Shown in pieces: positions 22,101-49,335 of a stretch of DNA of 64,000 bases. Every line of letters starts with the position of its first letter. The first letter of the stretch is position 1. This DNA is from Henricia sp. BOLD:AAB3569 (Eukaryota > Echinodermata > Asteroidea > Spinulosida > Echinasteridae): contig JBBELK010000095.1 in NCBI GenBank assembly GCA_037783545.1, positions 377,001 through 441,000 on the forward strand. The letters are read 5' to 3'. The notes beneath the pieces were generated by a model. It was not told where the DNA came from, searched no databases, and saw nothing but the letters and a program-made list of their open reading frames with translations. The position numbers and the translations under genes are program-made.

Positions 22101-25100
22101 CAAATCACAAACACTTCTGCAGCCGATTTCACGAAAACTTATACGCTGCGTAAGCTGAATAGACCTTTATCACGGTGCGGCCATCTTCCCCTTTCTCCTA
22201 TTAAAATGAACTTAACCAAAGCGAGGCTTGCAGAAAAAAATAGTTTGGTCCCGTTATGAAATTGTTCATTGTGTGCATCACAATGACACAGGCGTTGCGC
22301 GATCAAGAGAGCGCGCTGCGTGGACAGTGATTCCCAATGGGAGATACACGCACTATCGAGCGGACGCGCAGATGCACTGATTGTACCCAACACGTACTAT
22401 GGGGAACAAGACAAAGATGGCCGCACCGTGATACAGGTCTATAGACCGATCCAGTAAGCTCTGCCCATTTAGTAATTATACCTAGCAACATGCCACACAT
22501 GTGAGGCACGTGTGCAGTAGAGTCGCGTGGCCTCGCCGTGCGTCAGCGTCCACGCCCTGGTCAGCGCGTATTGAAACACGCACACGCACACAGAAACTGC
22601 ACGCTTGAAAGCAAAATGTGCACTTAAGTATCCGGTTGTGTGCGTGCACGTACAACACACCTGCATTACGGGTAATGCATGCGATCGAACAAAAACAACA
22701 GAGTCCTCTGCGCTGATAAAAATTTGTATGCGTCACTCGTGCTGCAGTTTGCAGTAGCTCTGTGCACAAAATTTTGAGGACTCAGGTAACCAAAATGGAG
22801 ATCCACTTTTTGGTTACCTCAACCTGAGGCTGTGATTGGTCAATTCCAAAATGAGCGGAGCTTACTGGATCGGTCTATTGCGCAACTTTTTATTGCGTAA
22901 GTTGTAAAACATTCTTGCGATAATTACATGCAAGCTATGGGGCTTATAAATGCCATTTTTAAAAGTTGTGCAAGCTACACACTTTTTGTGTGAAATTGGC
23001 TGCTGGGCTACTAAAACAAAAGACCCCTGTATTTCAAATAATGGTGCTGATTCTGTGCTATGTTCCACTTTTGTGGAATAACCGGAGAATCAGGCTGGCA
23101 GGGTGGACCTTTTGTCGCCTTCCACCTCTGTGGCCCTGGTTCGAATCCCGTCCAGGTCAGTATATGGACTGGGTTCTCAGTCACTGCTTGATTCCGTGGG
23201 TTTCCCCACACATTCGTGTGTGGCGTTTTCCTCCTACCTCTAAAACTGAGCATTTCTTCCTGTCCTCTTGCACTTCGTGGCCATGCTGAAGGAACGTTTA
23301 CGCTTTCACTTTAGTACTCTATTGAAGGTACAGTGTAGCAAAAGAATAGCCTCAGACAGAGTCAATTCTCAAACCAAACTTACGTTTTCTGGCCAACTGG
23401 TAGTACTCATATCGCATGCTCCTGTAATACATGTTGTCATCAATAATTAGAACCACGGAGGTCACTTTGGAAACACTGGTTTGTTGCGTGGGTACCACAA
23501 ACTGCAGTTGATCATTCAACCAGAATTGCATTTTTTCCCGAACCTGGAGAAAGACATTTTCATCTATCAAAGGTAATGATTCTCAATATGGGATCCCTAG
23601 ATCTCCTACTACGGTCAAGTGGCATGTGTCAAAAGGTCATCAAATACATGAAATTTTGTACTCGGGTTTTGAAAAAGAGCTTAAGGCACAGGCTCGTCAG
23701 CAATGCGCACACACTAAATTCATGCCACGAAATATGCGGCTCCATAGCAAAGGCATGGAGCTGCTTACTTCGTGGCACAAAATTGGCGTGCGTGCATTGC
23801 TGACGAGCATCTGCCTTTAATAAAAAATAGTAATAAATTGATTTCTTAAACGTGTTCAGGGCAATTTACTTTATTCATTGTAAACAAAAAATAAAGTTAA
23901 AATTATTATTATTATTATTTCTTGCTGGTACTGAAACCAAGGATTCCTCAAAAGTGCTCATTGCACTGTCGCTCGCAAGCGTAAGGAAACCCGGCCATGA
24001 GGAGAAGACAGTGAATTAGAAATGGCCAGACACCAGGGAATCCCCTGGTGTCTGGACCAACGGCTTTGCATCCCTTCCGAAGGATGGAGCAATTGTGATT
24101 AAGTGCCTTGCTCAAGGGCACAGGTACATGTACCCCAGCCGGGTATCGAACCCGCAACCCCAGGTTTTTACCAGAGTCAGTGACCTAAACCACTCGGCCA
24201 CGGTACTCCGTGATTACAGAACTTCAATTCACACCCCATAGGCTGAATAGGCTGAAAAGTGTCTATCACCTAAACATATAGTAGGTGGCAGCCATCAGCC
24301 ATAGACATCCCTGACTCCTCACAAAAGACTGACCTGGGATCCTTTAAAGACAGAGGCTCGTCAATGCACGACAGACAAATTCGTACCACGAAATTTACCG
24401 CACTCCATACCTATGCCCTGGCACCGCTCTTACAGTACCAGAGGGTGTAGGGCCATGGTGCAGGGCTGCAAGCTAATAGCCTCGTCCATTCTGCAAATTA
24501 AATAGGGTGTGTATCTTTTCAAAATCAAATATTTATCACAGAAAACACACCCTTTGTAAATTCATGACATTTAGTTTCAGCTAAATTTACATTATATTAC
24601 AGATATGGTTACATTTGCTTCAAGAAGGTGTCATGTAGATGGTTGAATTGACCGTATATGGGAACCCTTTGGTACAAACGACACACAACCCAGCGCGAGC
24701 GCGATTCGATTAGCCTAGCAACGCATAACTACACTGTGTCGAGCTCGCATAAATAATGAGCCTCCACCCTCTGGGATTGTAAGCGCAGCTGCCCTACTCG
24801 GACAAGATATAGAGCACGGTGAAATTCGTGGCACGAATTTGTTCGTGGTGTATTGACGAGCCTGCATCTTTAAGCGACATTTCTACTGAGTAAGGTTTTT
24901 ATTGCCAACTCGTGAGTAGATCTTTGCATACCTCTCTTCTGATCTGATGATCGTTTGTCCCATCATCGATGATGTTTGTGTAAATTCTCTTGTTGGTCTT
25001 CATTCTCTGTAGAATGCAGTCAACACAACTGACAATCTCTCGCCTGTATGCCTTCCAAGGCTTTATTGGTGGCAAATGAGAAAAAAAACCAAATTAATGT

Positions 25101-27006
25101 TATTTCATCAATAACAAGTCCTGATATTATGCGGCTATCAATTGTTCCCCCCCCCCCACCTCCCCCCCCCCCCCCCACCTCACGCCCCTAACCTAATTTA
25201 TCAATTTAATTCTCATTTTAGTGAAGCAATTGACTGATGATCTGCCCGCATATGTTTTCCATAAACGAAAGATGGCATTTTTTATGTTTTATTTTAATTG
25301 AGCGCAGATGAAATAAATTAAGAAAACTCAATTTTAGTGCCAGTTTACAAAATTATGGAAGGGCTGTTACGATTGGTTGAAATACCACATTAGAGGCAAT
25401 CAGGTGCAATTTTTTTGTAGAATATAAGTTAAACTGATGCTGTGCATTATTTTGAATTTTCTCATTTCATTTCATTTTTCTATTTTTTTTCAAATTTAAC
25501 AAAGATTTTAAGGAAATTAACTCCTGGAATCAACAGATAATCCAATTCTAAGATATACTTTCCACATGCACTTTTGTTGCAAATGTTGCTTTTCTAAAGA
25601 AAAATCACATTTTCTCCTTCAAAAATTGCATTCAGTTAAATAGTGCACAAGATGAACCATGTACGCGCGCATGCAGCGCCCTCTATTGTCGCACGGAGCA
25701 CTCGCGCCGTGATTCTGTCTATTACTCTCTGCAATAATTTTATCAATTATTTATCTCAGAAATGCAACATTTCCGACAGAAGTGCAAGTATGTCTTAGAA
25801 TTGGATTATCTATTGATTCCAGGAGGTATTTTCCTTAAAATCTTTGTTCAATCTGAACAAAACAAATTCTAAATATAGAGCCTTTGTTAATTTGTTAAAA
25901 TTTAAATCTTTTCATTATGAAAATTGGGTGTGAAGATCACTTGTCAACATGGTCAACTTATTTTTTTATGTCCCCAAAGCCTTGTGTAGAAATTGTCAGC
26001 CTTGTTTGTCATCCAATCCCATGATGCCTGAGAACATTGAGGTTTATTATTTGTCAGTCTTGTTTAATGTCATCCAATCCCATGATGCCTGTTGAAAACA
26101 ATTATTATTATTATTCCTTTCTGGTATTCATAATCATACCAAGGATTCCTCAATAGTGCTCATTGCACTGTCACTCGCAAGCATGAGGAAACCCATAAAG
26201 AATTAGAATTAGAAATGGCCAGAGACACCGGGGATTCCCCTTACTCTTCACGAAAGAATGCTCTGGGATCTTTAGAGTGCGTTACCATTACCTAACACAC
26301 TGGACCAATGGCTTTACTTCCCTTCCGAAGGATGGAGCAAGTGTGGTTGAGTGCCTTGCCCAAGGGCACAGGTACCGCAGCCGGATTCGAACCCGCAACC
26401 CCAAGTTTTCACCCATGATTGCGAGTCAGTGACCCAAACCACTCGGCCACGGTACCCCCAATAATAAGGTTTATTGACTTGGACGTCCAATAAGCACTGC
26501 ATCAAGGAATACACCTTTTATGGGTTTTCCACGCACAATGCATGTCAAAGTTCAGGTGTACCAACTCCATATATTGGTTCCCGATCTTATACTTTCGCTA
26601 GATGGCGTTTCACAATAAGCGATAGAATCGGGAACCAATCTAGTATTGGTACACCCAAGGAAGGAAAATCCTTCCTCCGTGGTACACCTGACCATTGACA
26701 TGCATTATGCGCAGAAAACCCCGAAAAGGTTTATTTCCATACACTCTGTTTGGAGGAGGCGTCTCCTCTTGTTTCCATCTGCAAGTTCCCTGGGATGATG
26801 TTGTCATAGCAGAGATGCAGAATAATCACTAGGCCTTTGATGAGAGAACTTGTATCAACTGACGCATCAGATGAAAATCCGACATGATGATGGCATGTCT
26901 TTTCGAGAGATTCTGCCAGTGATGTCTTTCCTGCACCTGGGAGGCCGCAGAGTAAAGCAAGACAGAGGCTGAGTTGACCATCTTCAGCATCTTCCTCCGC
27001 CATCAT
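16130..27006 (-). CDS. PSTK: L-seryl-tRNA(Sec) kinase (PSTK)
   Basis: PSTK phosphorylates Ser-tRNA(Sec) to Sep-tRNA(Sec), the substrate of SepSecS, in cytosolic selenocysteine synthesis. The exons on the minus strand are 27006-26743, 25060-24932, 23543-23384, 22027-21826, 19746-19668, 18434-18341 and 16338-16130. They give 1137 nt and 378 residues, with all phases joining and GT-AG introns. The Walker A motif GLPGAGKT is at residues 21-28 and the CYDNIIP segment near 66-72 (YDD-type in relatives). The hallmark IIDDNMYYRSMRYEYYQLAR spans about 164-183. Next comes GFCQIYLQC, then the C-terminal HQADQALRK and KELFEKQ helices. The stretch between the P-loop and YDN looks longer than in vertebrate PSTK, partly explaining 378 residues against roughly 350. 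Two Met codons open the frame; either may start. The stop is TGA immediately followed by a second in-frame TGA. The gene is divergent from eRF1. Confidence 0.95.
16339..18340. other. PSTK intron 6
   Basis: This 2-kb intron holds no open frame I can assign. About 17960-18182 is a loose foldback: AACAACGACGCG and ACTCATAAGTAG at the left, ACTTATAAGTTAACAACGA at the right. Confidence 0.4.
18555..18652 (+). repeat. Repeat shared in inverse with 51138-51232
   Basis: The words AACAAGAAGCAAAGGATGAA and TTCATTTGAATATGTGACTT recur as reverse complement at 51138-51232. It lies in PSTK intron 5. Family unknown. Confidence 0.55.
18671..18816. mobile_element. 146-bp MITE with TAGACCGTATCGAATAG ends
   Basis: TAGACCGTATCGAATAGCCG and TTTTGTGGGG at the left are answered by CCCCACAAAA and CATTCGATACGGTCTA at the right. 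TA lies on both flanks. Related to 14819-14968; located in PSTK intron 5. Confidence 0.82.
19340..19557 (-). mobile_element. tRNA-like SINE with GTGGTATAGTGG A box
   Basis: The minus strand begins GACGTGGTGGTATAGTGGAT, with a decayed B box GGTTCAAAACC, then a body with TGTCCTTGGACAAGACACTT. The head differs from the class II SINE, so this is a separate family. It lies in PSTK intron 5. Confidence 0.65.
20072..20759 (+). mobile_element. TTAA-flanked 688-bp element, AGCYGGG ends, copy a
   Basis: TTAAAGCCGGGCT at the left is inverse to ACCCAGCTTTAA at the right. The whole interior aligns with the inverted copy at 45590-46321 (words such as CAGCTCTGTGTGTCTCCT, TTGTTGGTGGTAACACTTGC). TTAA at both borders fits piggyBac/Kolobok-type targeting. 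It lies in PSTK intron 4. Confidence 0.85.
20835..21374 (+). mobile_element. TTAA-flanked 540-bp element, TATTGTCYGTG ends, copy a
   Basis: TTAAAGTTATATTGTCCGTG at the left is answered by CACAGACAATACATCTTTAA at the right. Inside, AGACTTGCCCAAGTCTGACT and its inverse form a second foldback. An inverted copy lies at 47013-47614. It lies in PSTK intron 4. Confidence 0.85.
22159..22443. mobile_element. MITE with AGACCT..CACGGTGCGGCCATCTT ends
   Basis: The left arm ATCACGGTGCGGCCATCTT is answered by AAGATGGCCGCACCGTGAT at the right. Its right terminus abuts the next MITE with a shared TATAGACC junction. It lies in PSTK intron 3. Confidence 0.8.
22443..22877. mobile_element. MITE with TAGACCGATCCAGTAAGCTC ends
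   Basis: TAGACCGATCCAGTAAGCTC at the left and GAGCTTACTGGATCGGTCTA (as GGAGCTTACTGG..) at the right form the inverted ends of a 435-bp element directly abutting the preceding MITE. The TAGACC termini are common to both and to 18671-18816. Confidence 0.82.
23090..23260 (+). mobile_element. tRNA-like SINE fragment
   Basis: A B box GGTTCGAATCCCGTCCAGG is followed by CAGTATATGGACTGGGTT and TGGGTTTCCCCACACATTC. The A-box half is absent or decayed. It lies in PSTK intron 3. Confidence 0.5.
23681..23820. mobile_element. TTAA-flanked 140-bp foldback, copy a
   Basis: TTAAGGCACAGGCTCGTCAG at the left is answered by CTGACGAGCATCTGCCTTTAA at the right. The CCACGAAAT core is shared with 24344-24873 and 49192-49314. 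It lies in PSTK intron 2. Confidence 0.82.
23902..24209 (-). mobile_element. tRNA-derived SINE, copy 2
   Basis: On the minus strand the head reads GTACCGTGGCCGAGTGG with B box GGGTTCGATACCC. The shared body and an AAT-repeat tail at 23902 follow. It lies in PSTK intron 2. Confidence 0.82.
24344..24873. mobile_element. TTAA-flanked 530-bp foldback, copy b
   Basis: It starts TTAAAGACAGAGGCTCGTCA and ends GACGAGCCTGCATCTTTAA. The arms match those of 23681-23820, but the centre is about 400 bp longer and ends in an inverted CGTGGCACGAATTTG. It lies in PSTK intron 2. Confidence 0.75.
25100..25848 (+). mobile_element. Foldback element with poly-C leader, copy a
   Basis: A C-rich tract (25146-25180) after TATCAATTGTT leads into arms that begin AACAAAGATTTTAAGGAAAT (25498) and end in the inverse ATTTTCCTTAAAATCTTTGT (25848). 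The same order, poly-C leader included, recurs at 57590-58189. It lies in PSTK intron 1. Confidence 0.75.
26101..26457 (-). mobile_element. tRNA-derived SINE, copy 3
   Basis: A nearly full-length minus-strand copy. The head is GGTACCGTGGCCGAGTGGTT, the B box GGGTTCGAATCC, and the body and ATT-repeat tail (on the plus strand) follow. It lies in PSTK intron 1. Confidence 0.85.
26511..26732. mobile_element. Foldback element ending at PSTK exon 1 donor
   Basis: ACCTTTTATGGGTTTTCC..AATGCATGTCAA..CAGGTGTACCA at the left is inverted at the right (TGGTACACCTG..TTGACATGCATTATG..AAAACCCCGAAAAGGT). Its right border lies about 10 bases from the exon 1 splice donor at 26742. Confidence 0.75.
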
Positions 27007-27499
27007 TCATTTTTATCATTATAACCTCCCAAAGTCAAGACAGCCTAGCCCTAGGCCCCCTAACTGATTTTTACAATGGTCGACATCGACCTCATGTCAT
27101 GCAATCAAAAATACACAAAAGATTCCCTCCATCGTGTCCAAAGAGTGAATGTTTTCATCTTTCAAGATTCTAGCAACATGTATAAATGGTCACGCATAAA
27201 ATTCCACATGCATTATACCTTGCGTTGTACACGTACGTCATGCATACATGTAGGAGAGTCCATTAAATTTCAAGGTATTTTTTAATCGTAAAGCTGAAGA
27301 CCTCCAACTGTACATCAGCATTTGTGATCCTTAATAATGTATTTTGACGTTTTGAATTAACAATTATAATTTGGAAATCATTAAAGGTAATACAAAAGCT
27401 AAGAACAAATATTTTAACTGAGCATAAAATATACAACTCCCCTCATTAATGGTACATCCCAAATTACTTCCGGTTTTGATCCCACGCGCGCACTTTATT

Positions 27500-29815
27500 T
27501 CATCATCACGAAAATAAATAATACCTTATCCAAAGAACGAACGCTGGAAAACGGTGTCCCACAAGGAAGTGTTATTAGCCCTGTATTATTCAATATCGCT
27601 GTCAACGACCTCTCCCAACATTTGCCTGATGTACACATTTCCCAGTACGCCGACGATATAGCTATCTGGAAATCCAATAGAAATACCAACTTTCTTGAAA
27701 AGAAAATTCAGAAGAGTCTCGAAAATATTCACTCCTGGTGTACTAAATGGGGTTTCAAACTCTCTGCTCCCAAAACTATCGCTATTCTCTTCTCTAACAA
27801 AACCAAAGTTAACATTTCTCTCCGATTACAGGATCGTGCCGTCCAAATCCTCAAATCCGTCAAATTCTTGGGAGTGGTCTTTGACAGTAAACTTACGTGG
27901 AAAGATCACATAGATAACACCCTGGTTAAATGTAAAAAGAAATTAAACCTTCTCCGCTGTATCAGTGGGACTTCATGGGGTGCAGACTGTAAGACCCTAT
28001 ATCAGCTCTACTCTGCCCTCATTAAGCCCCACCTTGAGTACGGCTGCGAAGCGTTTGACTCCGCTTCCACTAGTATCAAACAAAAACTTGACAGTATTCA
28101 GTACCAAGCCCTTAAGATATGTACTGGTGCCATTCAAAGTTCTCCCCTGTATAAACTTCGACTGGAATGCGGAGATCCACCTCTGGCCTTACGCCGACAA
28201 TTCCTTACTAATCTCTATAGCATTAAACTTAAAGCTCACTCCAACCATCCCAACCAACACCTCGAGGCAGATAATTGGCAGAAACATTACTTTGCCGAAA
28301 AGTGGAGCAGTACCCACCATAAAACTCCCTTTGAGGCAAGATCTGCCAATTATCCCATAATCACTTTCCCCGTGCATAATCACTTTCCTTATTGGCATTA
28401 TTATAGACCAGTAGTTTCCACAGAAATTTTTGACCGGGTGGCTTGTTTGACAGACAATTATGACAAATGTAGTATTAGCACTGAAATTATAAATACCACT
28501 TTGAAGAATTTCCTTCACATTTTTACTGATGGCTCCCTCAATCCTAACTCGAGTGCTGTAGGATGCGGTTTTTATATTCCAGAACTTAATTATTCTAAAA
28601 GTGTCCGGCTTAATAACGGGATTTCCATTTTTACAGCAGAACTTTTTGCCATCTTACTAGCACTCGAATGGATAGAGGAAGTTAAGCCACTTTACATATG
28701 CATCTTCAGTGACTGCCTTAGCGCTATACAGGCCATCACTAAACCGATCCCACAAAACAAAATCATATGTGACATTCGTCATACCCTAATAAACATCCGA
28801 CACCAAGCCAGTACGGTTTGTTTTGAATGGGTACCGGCCCACTGTGGGATTTCCGGTAATGAAAAGGTAGACGCTATAGCCAAACTTGCCATGCAAAAGC
28901 CCAACATCGATCACTGTATCCCCTATACAGATACCGAGATCAAACAATTTCTCAAAAAACAACTTATTGATGAATGGTCCAATACTATCCCTAGACTTGA
29001 CCCCTCCAAACATTGTGAACTCGGACCTTCTTTTACTTTCACCAGTTGGGGGAAAAAACGCCCTCAAGAAATTGTTCTCCACAGACTCCGCCTTGGCGTC
29101 TGCAAAGGCCTCAATAAATTTCTCTTCTATACTGGAAAGCATATTGACGGCAACTGCGAAACATGTGGGGTCAGTGACGATGTTGGTCATCTTCTCCTTG
29201 ATTGTGCTAAATTTAATAGTCAGAGACGAGTCCTTCAAAATGCTTTAAATCAATCTTCTACTCAAATGACATTAACCCATATCCTTGGTCAAAAACACAA
29301 CTGCCATCACATTCTTAAATTTATACAGGACTGTAATGTTAGAATTTAGTATTATTGAAACGGCCTTTTTGTTTTTCTTAATGTTGCGCATGGACAAGGG
29401 ATCATGGGAGGACAGTTGCGCTGGTGATTGGACGGGCACAGTGCCGCCCTTTCATCACCCGGAGGTATGCGGACCTGCGAAAAGTACCAGGTGGGAGCCT
29501 TGTGCTCTCACTTGGGAAACGGCCGGCCTTGCGGGACCCCTTGTGGCACTGTTGTCTGAACAATTACTGGCGCTCCTCCCCCCCTTAACCCCATGCATTT
29601 TCTTGTAAATTCCTCCTTTTTTTTTCAGCACTCACAGTCTCTCATCGCTCTTCCTTGCAACCATATTCACTCTTTGAAATTCTGGGTCCAATAAGTTCTA
29701 TGACAATCGATAAGATAGTATCGATTCTGACGAGCTGAGCTGAGCATGCGCATATGGCACAAAGGGCACACGGATTGCCATAAGTGCCATTAACTTACAA
29801 CAACAACAACAACAA
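27500..29815 (+). mobile_element. 5'-truncated non-LTR retrotransposon (LINE) with RNase H
   Basis: It begins inside the RT domain at about 27500 and ends in a CAA-repeat tail (about 29795-29815), with a 450-bp 3' UTR. The frame encodes the last third of RT, an RNase H domain and a CCHC zinc knuckle. Having RNase H points to I/Nimb/Ingi-like rather than CR1/L2 clades (clade inferred). Truncation at the 5' end is the usual product of target-primed insertion. Confidence 0.9.
27622..29349 (+). pseudogene. LINE ORF2 remnant: RT end, RNase H, zinc knuckle
   Basis: Upstream in the same frame (about 27550) the RT motif GVPQGSVISPVLFN is readable. Counting from the Met at 27622, QYADDIAIW holds the RT catalytic YADD at 9-12 and the fingers/thumb region follows. 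RNase H carries DGS at 303, E340, D364, H407 in WVPAHCG and D417, so its catalytic set looks complete. A CX2CX7HX4C knuckle lies near residues 513-530. The frame is intact to TAG, but the ORF lacks its N-terminal endonuclease and early RT, so it cannot mobilise itself. The first Met is simply the first one after truncation. Confidence 0.88.
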
Positions 29816-30147
29816 ATTACTGCTGTTCGTTCGTTGCATGTGTTGTTGAAATGTGACTTTTTGAACTATAATTTGAATCAAAACTTAATTTTTTTTACTC
29901 TCTCACTTTGGCGAACATTCATTTTAAGATATACCGATATTGTGACAAAAATATCGAGAAACTCCTCTAATTTTGGCAAAGGAACCCTTGTGCATGTTGT
30001 GCATGCAGAGAACACTCGCGATCGCACGCAACGTGACAATCACCGCCACGTACAGACGATCACAAAAATCGACGAACAAAATATACTTTTTATACTACAA
30101 ATTAAGTTTTCTTCAACCGTACCACACGGTGTGTGGTTCTCGGAACC

Positions 30148-46988
<16,841 letters not shown>

Positions 46989-47012
46989 AAATCTCGTCTG
47001 TAAGCCTCGGCC

Positions 47013-47614
47013 TTAAAAATATATTGTCCGTGCGTTTTGGGTGTGGCACCACGGGAAAAAAAAATTCCCCTTGAATTGATATTTTTCGAGAAACATAAAA
47101 GTTATTCGCTTTCAAATGAGACATCAACGGAAAAAAATCGACCAACGTTTAGTTATTAAACAGTTACTGTCAATATTTTGAATTATTGGCGGTCCGCAAA
47201 TAAACTCACGGTAAGGCGTAGACTTGGCCAGGTCTGATTTTCCATGGTCTGTATTAATGCGCAGCGTAAAGCGCGCCCTCTGGACTAGTGGCCTGTCTAA
47301 GCTGTTTTCTTCTTTCCGAGACAGAAGAAAAGAGATAAGACAGGCCAATAGTCCAGAGGGCACTCTGTACACTGTGCATAATAGACCCAACGTGGGAAGT
47401 CCGACTTGGGCAAGTCTAGACAAGGCGCAAAAACGGCCGTATAAAAACAGTGGTTTTCACAGGGTTGCCGATGTCTGAAATACAAAGTATGATGGTTTTT
47501 GTGTTAAACTAAAGTATATTACATGTATGATGTTTTGATGTAAATGCTTTAAAAATTCGTTCGGAGAAAAACAAAATTCGAATTTTCTGAGAACCACGGA
47601 CAATATAACTTTAA
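47013..47614 (-). mobile_element. TTAA-flanked element in eRF1 3' region, copy b
   Basis: Inverted copy of 20835-21374, bounded by TTAA at 47013-47016 and 47611-47614. It begins only 25 bases after the eRF1 stop codon, so the 3' UTR must run into it. Confidence 0.85.
47199..47204 (+). promoter_or_regulatory. Candidate poly(A) signal for eRF1
   Basis: This is the first AATAAA I see after the eRF1 stop, about 210 bases downstream. It is located inside the TTAA element. Confidence 0.5.
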
Positions 47615-47854
47615 GAAAATGAGTTGCAGGTATTACTCTGGCTTTGAATTTTTTTTTCCGGATTTCAAAGGGAACTGAAGTCAACTTTTTCCCCCAAATG
47701 TTTGTTAGTGTTACATACAAGCCTCTTGAAATTTAAAAGGATAGGGCATGCTGGCCAAGTTGGCCTCAGAAAATTAATATCTTAAAAGGGTATCGGGGCG
47801 AAATCTGCAGGGCATAAAAATAGGCTATTGGTCTTGGTGTATTTGGTTAAGCCT

Positions 47855-48152
47855 AACGTACATCGACCTTGCAACTGGAAGCTACTCAACTAATCAGTTC
47901 CTATTGATGTGCGCTTAGCACTCTCATCAACAGCAACTGATCAGTTGCGCAACTAGCGGCAGCTAGGAGCATCCAGCCAGGTCTACATTTCCAGAGCACG
48001 CACATCGACACGGCAACTCGAGTATAAGCCTAGCGTACATTGACCTTGCAACTGGAAGCAACTCAACTGATCAGTTGCTGTCTGTGTGATTCACGTAATC
48101 AGATGCACTCGTACAACTGACGGCAACTAGTTGCAAGTACGTGTACATCGAC
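47855..48152. repeat. GCAACTGGAAGC foldback family, second block
   Basis: Shares CCTAGCGTACATTGACCTTG, GCAACTGATCAGTTGCGCAA and CGCACATCGACACGGCAACT with 36801-37307. Confidence 0.65.
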
Positions 48153-48275
48153 AAAACCGTTAAACAGTGTAATTTTCAAGTGTAATTTTCAAATTGCATT
48201 TGTGCAGCTGCCCCAAAACATTTTTTTGGTATAAAGCTGAGACTGTAGCGCTCTCTGTGCATTTATTTACTACAT

Positions 48276-48474
48276 AGAGCGGTTTCACGCCGTCCTGGGT
48301 CACTGAACATCCCCCGTATTTGTCCTCCAGATCGGGAAGAGAACAATAGAGCCTCATGCTTTTCTGCTAGCAGCCATGTGCGTTTCTGCACGTGGCTCTA
48401 TTGTTCTCTCTCCGATCTGGAGGAGAAACACGGGAGGGTTTAGTGACCCGTGACAGCGTGAAACCGCCCTATAA
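48276..48474. mobile_element. Foldback with TAGAGCGGTTTCACGC ends
   Basis: Arms of about 78 bp (48276-48352 and 48396-48474) carry GAGAACAATAGAGC and its inverse GCTCTATTGTTCTC. TA flanks are plausible. The total is about 200 bp. Confidence 0.75.
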
Positions 48475-48586
48475 AATGTGCACACTCATAAACACTCCCA
48501 AGGGCCAGCACTGGAAAGTGGTTTGCAGCTAAAATCAAACGTTCATGAGCATTTTTTTACAAGCAATATTTTTTAAAGGTTGAAAA

Positions 48587-48940
48587 TAGGGATGGGACGT
48601 ATAACCGTTTAACCGAAAATAATTGAAAAACCGGTTTTGCCGAACGTTTAAACGAAACCCAATTTTAAAGAATTTACAATAGTTTTCAGAGGGTTATTTG
48701 TAATGACTTTATGAAATTGAAACAAATTTATATAGGGTCGTAGTAAAATGTTGACGAGATAAAGGTTCAACGATTATTTGGGGGAGAGGGGGCGTTGTGC
48801 CTAGTGTTGTTGTGTACATTGCACATGCATATATAAATACCAGCAACAATCTTTAGTGTCGACCGAACGGTTAACCGGATAACCGACACTTGAAAGAATT
48901 ACAAACCGGTTTCTGAATTAACCGTAAAATCCCATCCCTA
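48587..48940. mobile_element. 354-bp hAT-like MITE with 8-bp duplication
   Basis: The ends TAGGGATGGGA and TCCCATCCCTA are inverted. GTTGAAAA flanks exactly at 48579-48586 and 48941-48948. Inside, AACCGTTTAACCG and CGGTTAACCGGATAACCG words face each other. The 8-bp duplication and terminus fit hAT. Confidence 0.85.
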
Positions 48941-49191
48941 GTTGAAAAATAGATTAAACTTACAAAGACGTTTAAATTTGTGCTTGCTTTAGTTGTTTTT
49001 TGTTTCATTTCAACAATTTGCGTGTGGGTAATTTATTGTTTGTTTTATGCATTTTTGTTTTACGTCACAAGAAGGACAGTAATTTTTAAATTATTAAGTG
49101 TTTTCATATTTGTGCCATTTTTAAAGATTGGAAGGCCAAGGTGTGTATACTGGCGTATACTTCCACTCAAAAATCCAGGAATATTTTACAG

Positions 49192-49314
49192 TTAAAGGCA
49201 GAGGCTCGTCAATGCGCGCGTGAGGCTAAATTCGTGCCACGAAATACGCAGCTCCGTGCCTTTGCTGTATGTAGCTGCGTATTTCGTGGCGCATTTACGA
49301 GCCTCTGCCTTTAA
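49192..49314. mobile_element. TTAA-flanked 123-bp foldback, copy c
   Basis: TTAAAGGCAGAGGCTCGT and ACGAGCCTCTGCCTTTAA are inverted, with TACGCAGCT/AGCTGCGTA at the centre. Same family as 23681-23820. Confidence 0.85.
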
Positions 49315-49335
49315 AGCGGGCCTCCCTGCACTGCG

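Larger units (their letters stand above)
27007..30147. promoter_or_regulatory. Divergent intergenic region between PSTK and eRF1
   Basis: The two start codons face away from each other across 3.1 kb. Apart from the LINE at about 27500-29815, some 0.5 kb upstream of PSTK and 0.33 kb upstream of eRF1 remain. No TATA box is obvious. A shared bidirectional promoter before the LINE arrived is inference. Confidence 0.5.

Noticed and set aside
28786-29238. 150-codon minus-strand frame opposite the LINE
   Set aside because: It is the antisense shadow of the RNase H region.
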